NCBI GenBank assembly: GCA_964035795.1
Contig: OZ038321.1
Span: forward strand, 28,001,387 to 28,065,386
Direction of reading: 5' to 3'
DNA length: 64,000 nt
DNA from: Pterobdella sp. o SKG-2022
Taxonomy: Eukaryota; Annelida; Clitellata; Hirudinida; Piscicolidae
Shown: positions 36,802 to 48,199 of the stretch, piece after piece
Layout of the letters: the number at the start of each line of letters is the position of its first letter
How positions within the stretch are numbered: position 1 is the stretch's first letter
The notes under the pieces: model-generated
Told to the model about the DNA's origin: nothing
Databases searched by the model: none
Seen by the model: only the letters and a program-made list of their open reading frames with translations
Program-made: the position numbers and the translations under genes

Positions 36802-38600
36802 TTGGATTTGGTCAGGTTTTGTGCTTCTATGACAGTTTTTGTTTTATATGAAAATGATAATGGTTTGAGAATGTTTAAGCTAAGTTACAGCTTCAAAATG
36901 ATATGTGAGAAAGGCTTTGAGTGGTTCAGTTTTCGATGTTCAAAACAAAATCCTGATTTGTTTCTAGGTTTGTTTGATGTTATTTGAAGAAAACTTTAAA
37001 TTAAGTTTTGACGTTGAATGTAAACAGCTGTTAAAAATTTTTTTCAAATTTAAAGTGAAGCTTGGGATGGTAGTTAGAATTATTTGAATTTATAGTTTCT
37101 AAAAATCTTTTCATTACAATTTTAATAAAATTTTTAAATTTAAAATATTTCACTGAAAACAATTGATAATTATAATATTTAGTTTCTTATTTCACCTCCA
37201 CGTTTTTCCATACAAGGTAATAACACATTTTACTTCCACCATCAGACCAGTAAGAATGATTTTTTCGCAAAAACCGTGAGAGCAAGTTGTTTAAACTGCT
37301 CGTGTGGGCTTTTTCAAGAAATAATTATCTTTAAAAAACTATGGTTAACTTTGAAGGGTTACTAGAAGACAGAGAAGGGTTGTTCAGATTTTTAACCTAA
37401 AGAGGTAGCAGCTCCACCAGCCTAGCAGACTTGAACTCTTAGGCATTAAGTTGGTATCTTTTAATGTCATGCTCATGAAGAATTTCAGCTTGAGTATAAC
37501 TTAATTTTATGTTTTATATTTTAGATGAGTTTGTTCAGTTACTAAGGTTCTTTTTTATTTGTGTCTTTCACAATATATATTAAACTTTTTTGTTAATAAA
37601 ATCTTTCAAGTATGTACAAATATTTTTACTTCAAATAAATATACTAGAAAATTTAATAATTTTTTTCTTAAATACCAAAATAATATTAAAAAAAAAATTA
37701 TTTTTTCCAATAAGTTTGTGGGCATCTCGAGCAAGATTGAGTTTTTAAACGTTTGTCAGTTGAAAGGTGTTTGAGGACATGTCAGTAGTTTGCGTTTGTG
37801 TGTGTGTCTGTAATTGTCTGTTGGATTTTTTTTTTATTTATTTACTTTTTTTTTTTTGTTTTTTATTGTTTTTTATTTGTTTTTTGTTTTTCTTATTATT
37901 TTCCGTCCCTTGCTCCATGTTTGTGTATGTTCCCGTTGTGTATTTATCGCAATCAGTTATCACTATTTTTTTCCTTAAATTTCATTTTTCAAAAATAACT
38001 CTCGACTTCATTTTATGAAATTTTAAAATTTTTTAAATGCTCCTTGATTACATTCGAATTCTCAGACATCTTCAAGTGTCTCAAGCATTTGTGTGTGTTC
38101 GTTTGTATGTTTGTCTATTTGTTCGTTTTTTCGTTTGTATGTTTGTCTATTTGTGCGCTTGTTTGTTTGTATGTTTCTCTATTTGTGCGTTTGTTTATTT
38201 TTTTGTCTTTAACTGTCTGTGGTAGTGTTTTTTATATTTTCTATTTTACTGATATTGGTCTGTTATCGTTCCGTTTTGTTATAAGCATCTTATTAGAAGA
38301 AAATGAATCTCATTCAATGAATAGGTGAAATTATACTGGAAAGCAAAATAACTTCGTTGAAAAATTGTATATTTTATACTAAAATTTTTGCTGTTTCAAC
38401 AAAAATTTGATTTTTTTATTTGTAAAATCAGTCATTTCCACTCAACCAATCCATAAAATTCAGCAATATAATTGGTCGCTTCGAAGGTATTTCAACCAAT
38501 AAGCTTCAAACTTGATTTTTTACTTGTATATTTAATAAAAATACTTTAAATAGTTTAACCAAACTTTGAATTCATTTGTTGAACTCGAACTAAATTTTCA
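36802..38600. other. Intergenic with low-complexity T-rich stretches
   Basis: No supported exon. The frames at 37767-38328 come from T-rich repeats (Phe/Cys/Val runs) and from the 32-bp tandem repeat at 38101. Confidence 0.45.
38101..38206 (+). repeat. 32-bp minisatellite (about three units)
   Basis: gtttgtatgtttgtctattt begins at 38101 and recurs at 38133 and 38165 with small changes, giving a period of 32 bases. It is T/G-rich and non-coding. Confidence 0.75.
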
Positions 38601-38607
38601 AAATCAC

Positions 38608-40275
38608 ATGTCTTCAAAAAGCTGTCAAGAGTTTGAGAAGAGTGAAAGTGATAGGGAAACAATATACATGCAAAACAACAAGAATCATCTGTTTCCACAC
38701 TCCATCTTTCCAGCTAATAAAACTAAATACAATTATACAGAAATATATTTTGCTGACAAACTCCACTGCAAACCATCAAACCGCACCCAGTGAGTCCCCT
38801 ACTTGAGGCTTGGTGTAATATTTTTCTCCTTGGTTTTATTTTTTTGTTTAGATGTTTTTAAACCAATTCAAATTGTATAATTTTCAATATCATATTAAAA
38901 ATTTTATCAAAATTTTAAACTTTACAAGAGTTAAATCGGAGTTTTTACAAAAATTTTTCAACATGGAACTCCAGATAAATTTAGTAAACATTCATTGGCT
39001 TTACAGTTTCCCAAGTGACCAGTAGCATAAAAATTTTGCAGATTTACAGAAGAGGTATTGACTCAAAACACAACAGTCCTCAAAGAGTTTAAGTCATCTT
39101 TCAAAACGTACCATCCCTTAAACAAACCCCCTCAACAACCTTCCAGCATTACTTCACAGCTTTCCAACCTCACCCCACAACCTTCTAATCTCACCCCACA
39201 ACTCTCCAATCTCATCTCACAGCCCTCTTATACCACAAAACACCCAGAAGTTAAATCCTTCTCCAAGATGAACCCTAAACCTGACAAGTTGTACAGGATG
39301 TGCAAGAATGACTGCATGGAGAAAGTCTTGAGAGGGGACAGGCATGCGGCAAATGTCAGAGAAAGGAGGAGAATGCTGAGTATAAATGTGGCTTTTAATC
39401 TGCTCAGGTCAGTGGTGATCTGTGTGCTGTTTATCAAATTTTTCATTGATCGATAGGTCTGCTAGGACGTAAAAGCTTTCCGTTGTTATAGGAAGCTTGT
39501 GGTCTGTAAGATATTCTTATAAAAATCTTTTGCCTTTCAAAAACTAATCCAAAGTTAACACACATTTAAATATACAATTTCAAAATTTTTAAAAAACCAT
39601 CTTAGATCTCTGAAGTTTTTTTTCTATGCAAAAGCTTTTTTCGATAGAAACGAAATAAGAAATATGTTTTCTAAAAATCAATGAAACCACGTATTCATTA
39701 AGCCCGAATTCAAACTTTCATAAAAAATAAAAGTTCATCAAATTTTTCATTAATTATTTTTAGATTCCAACACAAAATTTTCTAAAAACTTTTCTTCTCT
39801 GACTATATTCCACTCAACCTTACAGGCAACGAGTTCCGACATTCCCTTACGAGAAGAGATTGTCGAAGATCGACACTCTGAGACTAGCCATGGCTTACAT
39901 CAGCCTTCTTCAAGACCTATTAACCTCGCATCAAGCTCCTCTCAAGTTTATTCTCCACAAGATTCAAACAGATTCACCAGTAAACTGGAACATCAGTGGT
40001 TGGTTAGGCTTACTGGGGTCTTTGGGTGATGGCTTGTAAGTCGGTTTTGTGCTTTGGGGGATATCAATTAATGGGATAAAAAACATCCAAAATAGATTCG
40101 TCTAAAAATTTTTAACAATCAAAAAAAGATGGAAATTTTCATAGCATTAGTCATCTATCTAAATACTTGCAAAACAACCCAAGATCTGACATCTCGACTT
40201 TCGTGGATCAAATGGAAGAACCTGGGCATTGATATGGCGGCTGAGTCGTTTTTCAGCACAGAAAACAACTCTTGA
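38608..40275 (+). CDS. bHLH transcription factor of the Fer2/Ptf1a/Fer3 group (4 exons, 279 aa)
   Basis: Exons 38608-38789, 39042-39407, 39826-40025 and 40185-40275 join in phase into 840 nt. The bHLH domain spans the second intron: basic region and helix 1 ([19 protein letters not shown]), then [20 protein letters not shown] and [10 protein letters not shown] for loop and helix 2. [18 protein letters not shown] is typical of the Ptf1a/Fer2/Fer3 class; basic-region residues for E-box contact (NxRERRR) are kept. These are nuclear proteins that dimerise with E-proteins and specify neurons or endodermal cells. The N-terminal part carries a short Ser/Asn/Leu/Thr/Pro-Gln repeat ([13 protein letters not shown]). 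The last exon encodes [20 protein letters not shown], similar to the Trp-containing C-terminal motif of Ptf1a. An alternative reading stops at 40039 if the last intron is retained. The exact subfamily is not decided. Confidence 0.85.
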
Positions 40276-40704
40276 AGTTCATCCAATGAGCTTATGTTTT
40301 ATTAAAGATTGTATGCCATAATTGAAATAAAAATATTAAGGTTGACAAAGATATTTTTGTGGCTTTGTGATGAATATAAATGATTTAAAAATTTTTTCAA
40401 TTTCTTTATAGAATGCCTACAAGTATTGAAATGCTACTCCATTTGTTACATCCAAGCCTATTGGTTGTCAAACAAAACTCGACAAAACAAAAAAGTTTTA
40501 TCTAATAGTTTTCCAGTTAACTAATTAGCAGATGTCAATCTGATATTTTAATTAGCTTTTATCAATGTGGTTTAATTTTAAAGTTTAAGAGTTTATTCTT
40601 GAATAAAATTTTTTAGAGTTTTCTTCACAGTAAGTTTAACGATTAGAAACCTTTGTAAATCGATGCTTACAAACTATTTTTTGCCTATCACTCTTTGATA
40701 AAAT
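40276..40704. other. 3' flank of the bHLH gene
   Basis: A/T-rich. AATAAA-like signals at about 40324 could end the bHLH transcript. No further exon is seen. Confidence 0.4.
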
Positions 40705-41145
40705 AAGAAATACCAATTTAAAACACCGTGCTGACACTGATCGCATTGAAACTATGCTACAACGAAGACGTCTCAGATGGCTTGGCCACGCTCAGAGAAT
40801 GGATAATTCATGCTTACCAAAAAAACTGCTTGTGAGTAAAATTGAAAGTAGTAAACGGTTGCAAAAAAGGCAGAAGCAACGATGACATGATGTCATGAAT
40901 GCAGATTTTAAAAGCCTAGATATGGTTTCAACTTGGAGAACAAAAGCTCTAGCGAGAAACGAATGGCGAACCAATATGTATTTAAACCTAAATAAACTGA
41001 GCCAGGTTAAAGAAATAAATGAGAAAGCCAAAAAAGGTCTCAAAAAAGTGAACAAAGAATCAGAAACAGATGTAAAATTCCCTCATTGTAATAAACTCTG
41101 CTTATATAAAACTGGATTAACGAATCACATTAGATTATTGCCTTA
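40705..41145 (+). mobile_element. 3'-end fragment of a non-LTR retrotransposon
   Basis: In plus frames: IETMLQRRRLRWLGHAQRMD, PKKLLVSKIES, then after a stop MNADFKSL...WRTKALARNEWR, and FPHCNKLCLYKTGLTNHIR. This is the C-terminal tail found after the reverse transcriptase in LINE polyproteins (RRRLRWLGHVxRM, WxxxAxxRxxWR, and a Cys/His knuckle). It has an internal stop and no RT domain, so it is a dead 5'-truncated copy. It abuts the oppositely oriented element at 41150-42552. Confidence 0.75.
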
Positions 41146-41149
41146 GAGA

Positions 41150-42552
41150 TGCTGCTATAAAGATGCGTTTTTAAACGCTTGTGAAACTGTTTAAGGGAAG
41201 GTGAAAGAAGCATATTAAGTGGAAGAGAATTCCATAAATGAGGGGCGATATGCGAAAAAGAGTTAGCATAGACAGGCTGATGCAGCTATAAGCCAGAGTT
41301 CGAGGACCTGAGAGACTCATGAGTTTGTTTGATAAAAAAAAGCTCATATAAGTAAGCTGGCTGATTGAAATATAGAACATTAACGGTGAATCACAGTAAC
41401 TTGAACTGGGCTCTTTGAGCGACCGGCAACCAATGAAGGCGATTGAGGCAAGCATGAGACAAAGAATAGTAGTCGGCTTGAAGAACAATTTTGGCAAGGC
41501 AATTTTGAAGAGATTGCAATTTAGAAATCAGACAGTTTGGAAGTCCACAAAAAAGAGAGTTACATTAGTCAAGCCTGGAAAGAACTAAAGAGATAGTCAA
41601 GGCAACGGCAGTGTTAAAAGGAAGGAATTTGCGTATTTGCTTGATCGCATAGAGATGAAAGTTGGACGCTTGTATAATCTGAGAAACAAAGGGTGTGAAG
41701 TTGAGGCTAGGATCAAGAATTACACCTAATATCTTCAGTTTGGACGATGCTGAAAGTTTAGTGGCGTCAAAGGTGACTTCGGTAGAAAGGTTGAACTTGG
41801 AAAGAAGAAGAGGACTGCCTTTAAACATCATCTCGCTTTTGGTGGGTTTCAACATGAGATGACTGTTAGAAAACCAAAAAGTGAGTTCGATGATGCATTC
41901 AAAAATCTTAGTGAGACTGGGTTGAGGATTAAGATAAGAGGTACCGGTAAAGAGAGTGATATCATCAGCAAACTGATGATAAAAACAGCGTGCTTTTGTA
42001 AGATCTCGCTAATAAGAGATGTGTATAAAGTAAAATGTATGGGTCCAAGAACGGAACCTTGGGAACACCAAAACGGAGAGAAACCGGAGTAGAAGAAGAG
42101 CTGCCTATTTTAACAAATTTTTTGCGTTCGGAGAGATAGAAATGAAACCAGGATAAAGAAATGCCGGAAATTTTGAAAAAGTCTTCAAGAATGTCCAGCA
42201 TATTAGGATGATCGATGGTGTCGAAAGCTGCTGAAATATCTAAAGACACCAAGACGGCCGCAGACCCGCTAGCACAGATGTGGCGGAGGCTATCGGTGAT
42301 GTACAAAAACGCAGTTTTCGTTAAGTGATAAGAACGATACGCCAATTGGAAAAAGTTGAAGTTACTCATTAAAGAAACGTGAGAGGATAGTCTTTTGAGA
42401 ACAACTCTTTCTAAAATTTTCGAAATGGTGCTGAGGTTTGAAATTGGACGATAGTAGGATAGCTTCATGGGGTCTAAGCTATTCTCTTTCAGTAAAGAGG
42501 TTATCTGCGCCATTTTAAATGAATTTGGAAAAGTGCCCTGCGAAAGAGACAT
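41150..42552 (-). mobile_element. 5'-truncated CR1/jockey-type LINE, decayed
   Basis: On the minus strand the pieces read in order: SLSQGTFPNSFKMAQITSLL, YYRPISNLSTISKILERVV, SLDISAAFDTIDH (RT motifs), QFADDITLF (the catalytic xADD box), MLKPTKSEMM, LKILGVILD, then RAQFKLLTVYFNQPAYLYEL and the tail ANSFSHIAPHLWNSLPLNML. The reading frame shifts between 41965 and 42092 and near 41565, and stops interrupt it, so it is inactive. It starts abruptly at the RT thumb-proximal region, as expected from 5' truncation. Confidence 0.85.
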
Positions 42553-43247
42553 CTCATATTATGAAAACTAGCATTTTCAGCTTTGAATCCTTCCTTCAAA
42601 CCCGCCACAAAAAATGATTGTAGAGATCCGACCCTCATTCAAACGAAGACATCGGCCTTCAATTTTTGTACATAACCAGAAATATAAAAAACAAAAAATG
42701 TGATGATTTTGAACAAAAATTTATAATTAATGCATGACTTGCTCTTATTGTCCTGGTGAAGTATTTTTATTTATGGAACTCCCGTGAAAAATGTTTTGAA
42801 GATAAAAAAATAAAATTTATATTATGAATGATTAGTGATTAATGAAAGTTTTGAAATATAATTTAAAACTCAGAAATATTGAATTTGAATTTGAAAAAAA
42901 GAATTACAGTACAATTTCAATTATATGAGATATTGATTTTTAGGCTTGCTCTAGTTACATGACATGAACACAATAAAGTCATTGAAAATAAGGCTTTACG
43001 CGATAAATCATAATTTCGGGCAATTCATCAGTAAGTACATCATACTCTTATAAGTTTTCAAGAGTCAACTTGAAAAATGACTATAAAGTCTCAACAGAAG
43101 GTTCAACGGTGTAATATGAGAAAAGAAAAACTTTTTGAATTAAAAAGGGTTTGAAATGAAAATTAATTGAATTAAAGTAAAGATTAAAACAATTTTAAGT
43201 ATTTTGAATATTTAATTTTTTTGAAATAATAAAACTATAATCGTGAG
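42553..43247. other. Intergenic, no gene seen
   Basis: A/T-rich, between the LINE and the lectin gene. No exon or repeat recognised. Confidence 0.45.
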
Positions 43248-44910
43248 ATGCTGAGGATTTTGTATTTTTTCTGTCTTTTACCCGTCTTCTTGGCTGTCAC
43301 CTCCCTCTATTCCAACCTCATCTTTCAGAGTTAGAGTTTAATCAATTGAATTATAATTAATACATCCAATTTTTTGTTCATTGTTTTAAAGTACATTTAG
43401 TTAACTAGAAAAATATTTCAACGAACAAAAATTAAAAATTTCAAAATTAAAAAAATTTTTCTGCTTGCTACATGACTTCAATTTATTTCTTACCAGACAA
43501 ACCTCCGAATTCATCGTGGGTTGAGCTGGCAGACAACTACTACTTTTTCTCGATTGATAAACGTGATTATTATGCAGCATCTGCTTTCTGTAGAAGCATG
43601 GGGTCCGAACTGGCTTCGATCCATTCGACTTTCGAAACATCTCTTCTTTACATTTATATGTACGTTACTACGAAGTTTCATAATGAGGATGAAAAAAGTA
43701 AAAAATAACCACTAATTATAATCTCTCATATAAAATACTTGATATTTTCAGAAAAAGCATTTTAGTACCACCATATTACTGGTTCGGGGCCTACAAAAAA
43801 CAATGCCTGAACCAAGGTGCAATCTATTTTTTGGATGGATCAGAAATAAGCTACACCAATTGGCTTTTTGGGGAACCTGACTCCAATACTTGCTGTTTTC
43901 AATTGAAGGAGAACTTTTTTTGGGCCGATTTCTACTGCAACTCATCTTTCAATTTCATTTGCAAGCTACCAAAATTCGAAAAAAGTAAACAATATTTAAT
44001 TGTTCATAATTTAATTTAAAAAATGAATAATTTATAGATTTATCGTGTTTATTTCACTTCAATCCAATACCCTGTCTGTAGTGCCTTGATTGAACCAGTT
44101 GGTTCTTGAGGTGCATCTATGTACCGTGCCATGAGTTTGGGATCTTTCCTTAGCTTTTGGTGGTTTTGTCGTCTTCCTTTTTCAGCACGTGACTGATCAT
44201 TCCATTATCATAATGATGGTTGGTAGTAAAAGCTCACAACATTTGGTAAGCTCATTGGAGATAGTCTCAGATCAAAAAATGTTAAGTACTTCTAAAAACG
44301 GAAGGCAGCCGGTTCGTCTTGGGGGGTTCTTCATCATTGCCAACAGTGAAAGTTATACAACAGAATGGATGGAACCAAAAAAAAGTTCAAGTTTTGTCTT
44401 TGTGCAGTATGTCGATGAATTTGCAATTTCATTCAACATCTAAAGGACTTTTAAATTATTACTTGCCCATGGTCTGTTTTACTATCATGCTTCATTCAAG
44501 TTCTACTGAATATCCCTTATAAATCTATTCTTAAGTGGTTTTAGAGTGATGAGGCCTTAAAGTGCATTTTCTTTAATTTTGATTTGTATGATTGGTAGGT
44601 GATGATCGTTAACTAGAAAAAATCCACTGCGTTTTTTATCTGCCAAAAGAAGCTTGAGTTTTTGAAAAATTAGAAAAATAAGAAAACCCATTGATAACAA
44701 AAATGTTTGCATACAGAAAAACAAACTATATGCTTCATAATTTAAAAAAATTTTTCAGTTACTTTGGCAAAATCATTCAAAAAACGTTTGAATAGCTTGT
44801 ATGTTAGTGGTTTGAAGCTCCAAGTTGTTCCCAATAAGCGGTGTTCTCGTCTTTTTTGCGCCGCCTTGTGTCTTCAGAACAAACATTGTTCTGGTTTCAA
44901 CTTTCTACAG
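43248..44910 (+). CDS. Secreted C-type lectin-like protein with a PAN/apple-like exon (partial model)
   Basis: Exon 43248-43329 encodes a signal peptide (MLRILYFFCLLPVFLAVTSL). It joins in phase to 43497-43659 and 43752-43984, which form a C-type lectin-like domain: WVELADNYYFFSIDKRDYY, AFCRSMGSELASIHS, YYWFGAYKKQCLN, TNWLFGEPDSN, WADFYCNSSFNFICKL. The calcium/sugar site is altered (EPD for EPN, WAD for WND), so sugar binding is uncertain. A phase-1 exon at 44759-44910 (KRCSRLFCAALCLQNKHCSG then FNF) fits the Cys spacing of a PAN/apple fragment and continues the frame. What follows is unclear: an exon near 45691-45785 (KRHQCSVTALNPGGAANFS) looks related but does not match the phase. The gene may run on into the discoidin-like exons at 46323, since these also use phase-1 borders. 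Confidence 0.7.
44100..44450 (+). other. Open frame inside the lectin-gene intron, unassigned
   Basis: The frame 44189-44443 (GRQPVRLGGFFIIANSESYT, then TEWMEPKKSSSFVFVQYV) has gene-like composition and could be an alternative exon. The only nearby acceptor (44183) reaches a stop in the phase needed. I see no family match. Confidence 0.25.
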
Positions 44911-45829
44911 GTTCATTTTTTTACAAACAATAGATTAAACTGGATGGCGTAAAACGGATTAATATGTCATAAACCATTTTTTTAAACTAAGAAATGTATT
45001 CAAAGGAGAATGGAATGTGTTCTTGTGAATTGAGAGGCAGTGAATATTACAAAACTCTTCCAGCTCTAAGTAGTCCTGGAGCAAGTTACTGGGAGTGACT
45101 CGACATTGAGAAATGAAGGAAATATTATCAAATAGTCAACCATTGTTGCACCAAAAATACTTCAAATAATATATATATACATATGCTTGAGCACAAAAAT
45201 TTTATTTGAAAGATGATTCAATAGCTGGAAAACAAGCAGTAGAAGGATTTTATAGAATAGTCTCAAGCACGTGATGCTTGTTTCAATGTCACCTATGGCA
45301 CACCAAGCATATATGTTATAAACTCTACATTAGCACATTCAAAACTCATTTCGAATCCACAACTAAATGAATGAATTTTAGCTTAAAGTTACATGTTGCT
45401 TATAATATATGTTGGTTTTGTTTGGAAGGTTGACTTCAAAAAATTGTAAACTGTAATCTAATTACACTTTTCAACTAATAATAGCACCTTTCGTGTCAAA
45501 AAATTTAGAATCGTGCATTACATAAAAGTTTATCAAGTTTGTAAAAAACTTTGAGCTTGAATTAAAAGTTCTGAAAATTTTTCCAACACAGCTAGAGACA
45601 ATGATATCTGTTGAGACTCTATAGAAGCAAATTATCTCGAAATGAATCAAGAATAATACTTTTCAAAAAACTTTTTTTGGTTGGTTACAGTCTCAGGTGT
45701 TGAAAAATATCAGTTTGGTTTTGGGCATAACGTTAAAAGGCACCAATGCAGTGTCACCGCGTTGAACCCTGGTGGGGCTGCTAACTTTTCACGGTAAAAA
45801 TCTGATCATTATTTATTTTTCAATTTTTC

Positions 45830-47005
45830 TATTTGAGATTATTCCTATTATCTTTTCAAGATAATCATTTCTTGGAGGACTCCACACAGACTGTTTTAAC
45901 AGTCTGCTCTCACCAGGCAATAGAGCATGTTTTCTGCTGGTATAAAAGCATTTCAGACTCATAAAAAGCTGATGAAAAAAAAGATATTTTTTTCAGAAAA
46001 AGCTTCGTTCTTTCGATTAATAAATTCGTTCTGTTTGTTTCTCATACAATCGTGTCAGGCTATTATACTTCTAAAGCAGGGCTGTTTTTAATGCACCTTT
46101 ATTAGAATATTTGTATCCACTCACATGTCGCTTTTAAGAGAAACTTTTTTTTTGGAAGGCTTTTTGAAAATGATTACAATTATTCGCTAAATAAACTAAC
46201 GTTTCAGTGTAACGTAAAACAACAAACATAAGCAATGCAAAATGTGATTAATTTTATCTTTTCATGTCCATGTTATTTTCAACTGCCTTTGAAACTTTCT
46301 CTGATCAATTCAATTTTTTTAGACATATTTCTAGTAAATAATTTAGCAATTATGGAGAAAGCCTACCTAGCAAATAGCATCCAAGAACTCACAAAGGCAA
46401 CCGACTTGTTGATGCCAGAGTGCGATGGGATATATGGGTTAAAAGAAATAGATTTTAATTATATGGATCAGAAAAAAAAACGGAAGAAGTTGTGTGAAGT
46501 TTTACTGCAAAATAATGGTTTGGTTCTTTTGTGTTTTTCTTAATTTTTCGGTTGATTGGATTTGTTAGTTAATAAATACGTGAAAAAATAGATAGAAAGA
46601 TAAATTTATTTAATAGATAGTTGGTTAGCTAGATTAATAGATATTTTTTTTTGATAGATAGCTTATAGATTGATAGACAAATAGTATAAATAGCTAGACA
46701 ACCAGTTAGCTGGCTAAAATAGTGGTTATCTTTGCCCGTTAGTTATTTGGGTAGATAGTTAGTTGTATAGATAATTATTCATATGAATAGTTGAATAAAA
46801 AGCTAATCAAATACTCTACTGATTAGATAAAAAAGTTAGATGTTTAGAAAATTGCTATTTGTTCATTTTTTTTAAGGTAGGCGTATCAGCAGTGGAACAT
46901 TCAAGAAAGCAACTTCCAAACCAAAATCTGTCATCAGATTCCAAACCTTTTTTTCCACCCTCATCTCGAAACAGAGTGTACAAAGGGTTTTCAAACCAAC
47001 TTTCA
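45830..47005 (+). CDS. Discoidin-family gene, copy A (fused, domain-deleted), partial
   Basis: Two phase-1/phase-1 exons are clear. 46323-46517 encodes a helical segment (LAIMEKAYLANSIQELTKAT) that runs directly into KRKKLCEVLLQNNG, the last strand of a discoidin-like domain. 46877-47005 encodes RRISSGTFKKATSKPKSVI plus a basic tail. The flanks 45840-46110 repeat 56235-56305 and 58783-58985 of copy C. In copy C the helical exon continues into a full discoidin-like half domain, and the KLCEVLL strand lies 2.5 kb further on. Copy A therefore lacks the domain, yet its frame stays open. It may be functional or a relic. The 5' part is unknown. Confidence 0.55.
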
Positions 47006-47324
47006 GTAAGTGATCCAAAAAAACGCGTTTAATTACACCTATTTTATAAATATCATAAGTTTCCAGATCAGATCAAAATAGTGATTTTTGTTTAAATAAT
47101 TTCGAATGTGTTATAAATGGAAGGTATTTTAGTAAAACCAGAAAATGATGATTTTTCTGATATATGCGCGTGTGTAGGGTTCTCTGTCATATCCAACTAG
47201 CGCCATTTTTGCTGCAAGACATCATTTCTCAATAAATATTCTTTTCAAAAAACTAAAATTTTTGAAAAGTTCAACTTTGTCATAATTCATTAGTATATTA
47301 TTTCAAAATTTAGTTCTATTTATC

Positions 47325-47492
47325 GGCCCGCGTAGCTCAGCTGGTAGAGCGTTAGACTAGTTATCTAAAGTAACCGGGTTCAATCCCGCGCGGGCCGACA
47401 ATAATACACATAAGGAGTAGCGCCCTGTGAATCATCTGTTGAGCTAAAAAACCCCAATGTAGGGCGACTAAAAGTCGATCTAAAAAAAAAAG
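47325..47492 (+). mobile_element. tRNA-derived SINE, copy 1 (intact head)
   Basis: 47325-47396 is a tRNA-like head: an 8-bp acceptor-like stem (ggcccgcg / cgcgggcc), A box tagctcagctgg, a 5-bp anticodon stem around ctagtta (anticodon AGT if read as tRNA-Thr), and B box ggttcaatccc. The spacing is off by one base between acceptor and D arm, and the T loop is one short. A unique body with gtagggcgactaaaagtcga and a run of A's (to 47492) follows, as expected of a SINE and not of a tRNA gene. Related heads lie at 53850-53910 and 60125-60199. Confidence 0.7.
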
Positions 47493-48199
47493 AAGTTCTA
47501 TTTATATTACTATGAAAACATAGATGAAAAGTTATAATAGAAAGTTATTGCTAGGTTAATATCGAAAATTTAAGTTTTTTGAAAAAAATATGTGTGTCTA
47601 AAATCTTCCTCAATTTACGATAAAAAACAAAAAATATTGAATTTAAAAAAAAGATACATAAGGTGTCTCTAAAAAATTACATTATGACCCAGTATGAGGC
47701 TGGTCTCTACAAATTTATCTCTACCTACAAACGTTTAAAACTCAAATGGTGTTCATTGAAGAACCGAAAATTTTTCTGAAACGGTGTCTATCCCATGAAA
47801 TTATTCCAAAATTTTTCATGAGTTAATGTTCTTTGGAAACACACGATCAAACAATATTACTAGAAAATATCGACTAGATCTCTTGAAAGAGTGTTACAAA
47901 AAAAAAGTTAAAATTTTTCATATTCTCATGTAAAAATAGTAATACATAAAAACTTCTTGGAAAACGAATTAAAAAAAAATTTTTTAAATATCGAAAAAAT
48001 AATATTACGTATGAACGAGAATTCTTGAAATACAAATCAAAATTAATTCTCACTTCAAATTTTACATATAATAACATGCAATACTATATGGAAAACTCAG
48101 ATCCTATAGACCTCAGTTAAATGGTGATAATAGCTGAAATATACATAAACTACACAATAGAAGTTATAAAACTCGCAAAAGAAGAGAATAATAAAAACA
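47493..48199. other. A/T-rich spacer, no gene seen
   Basis: No exon recognised. It precedes the Penelope fragment, and its left part resembles intron sequence near 49440-49560 (atgtgtctaaaa...cctc and nearby strings), consistent with local duplication. Confidence 0.4.

Noticed and set aside
38101..38206. CRISPR-like array
   Set aside because: Units are directly adjacent with no spacers and the genome is eukaryotic; it is a minisatellite.
37767..38328. Cys/Val/Phe-rich open frames
   Set aside because: Produced by T-rich low complexity and a 32-bp tandem repeat.
47325..47396. Functional tRNA-Thr(AGT) gene
   Set aside because: Spacing between acceptor and D arm and the T-loop length are off by one. 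A repeat body and A-rich tail follow, and related degenerate copies exist nearby; a SINE head explains it better.
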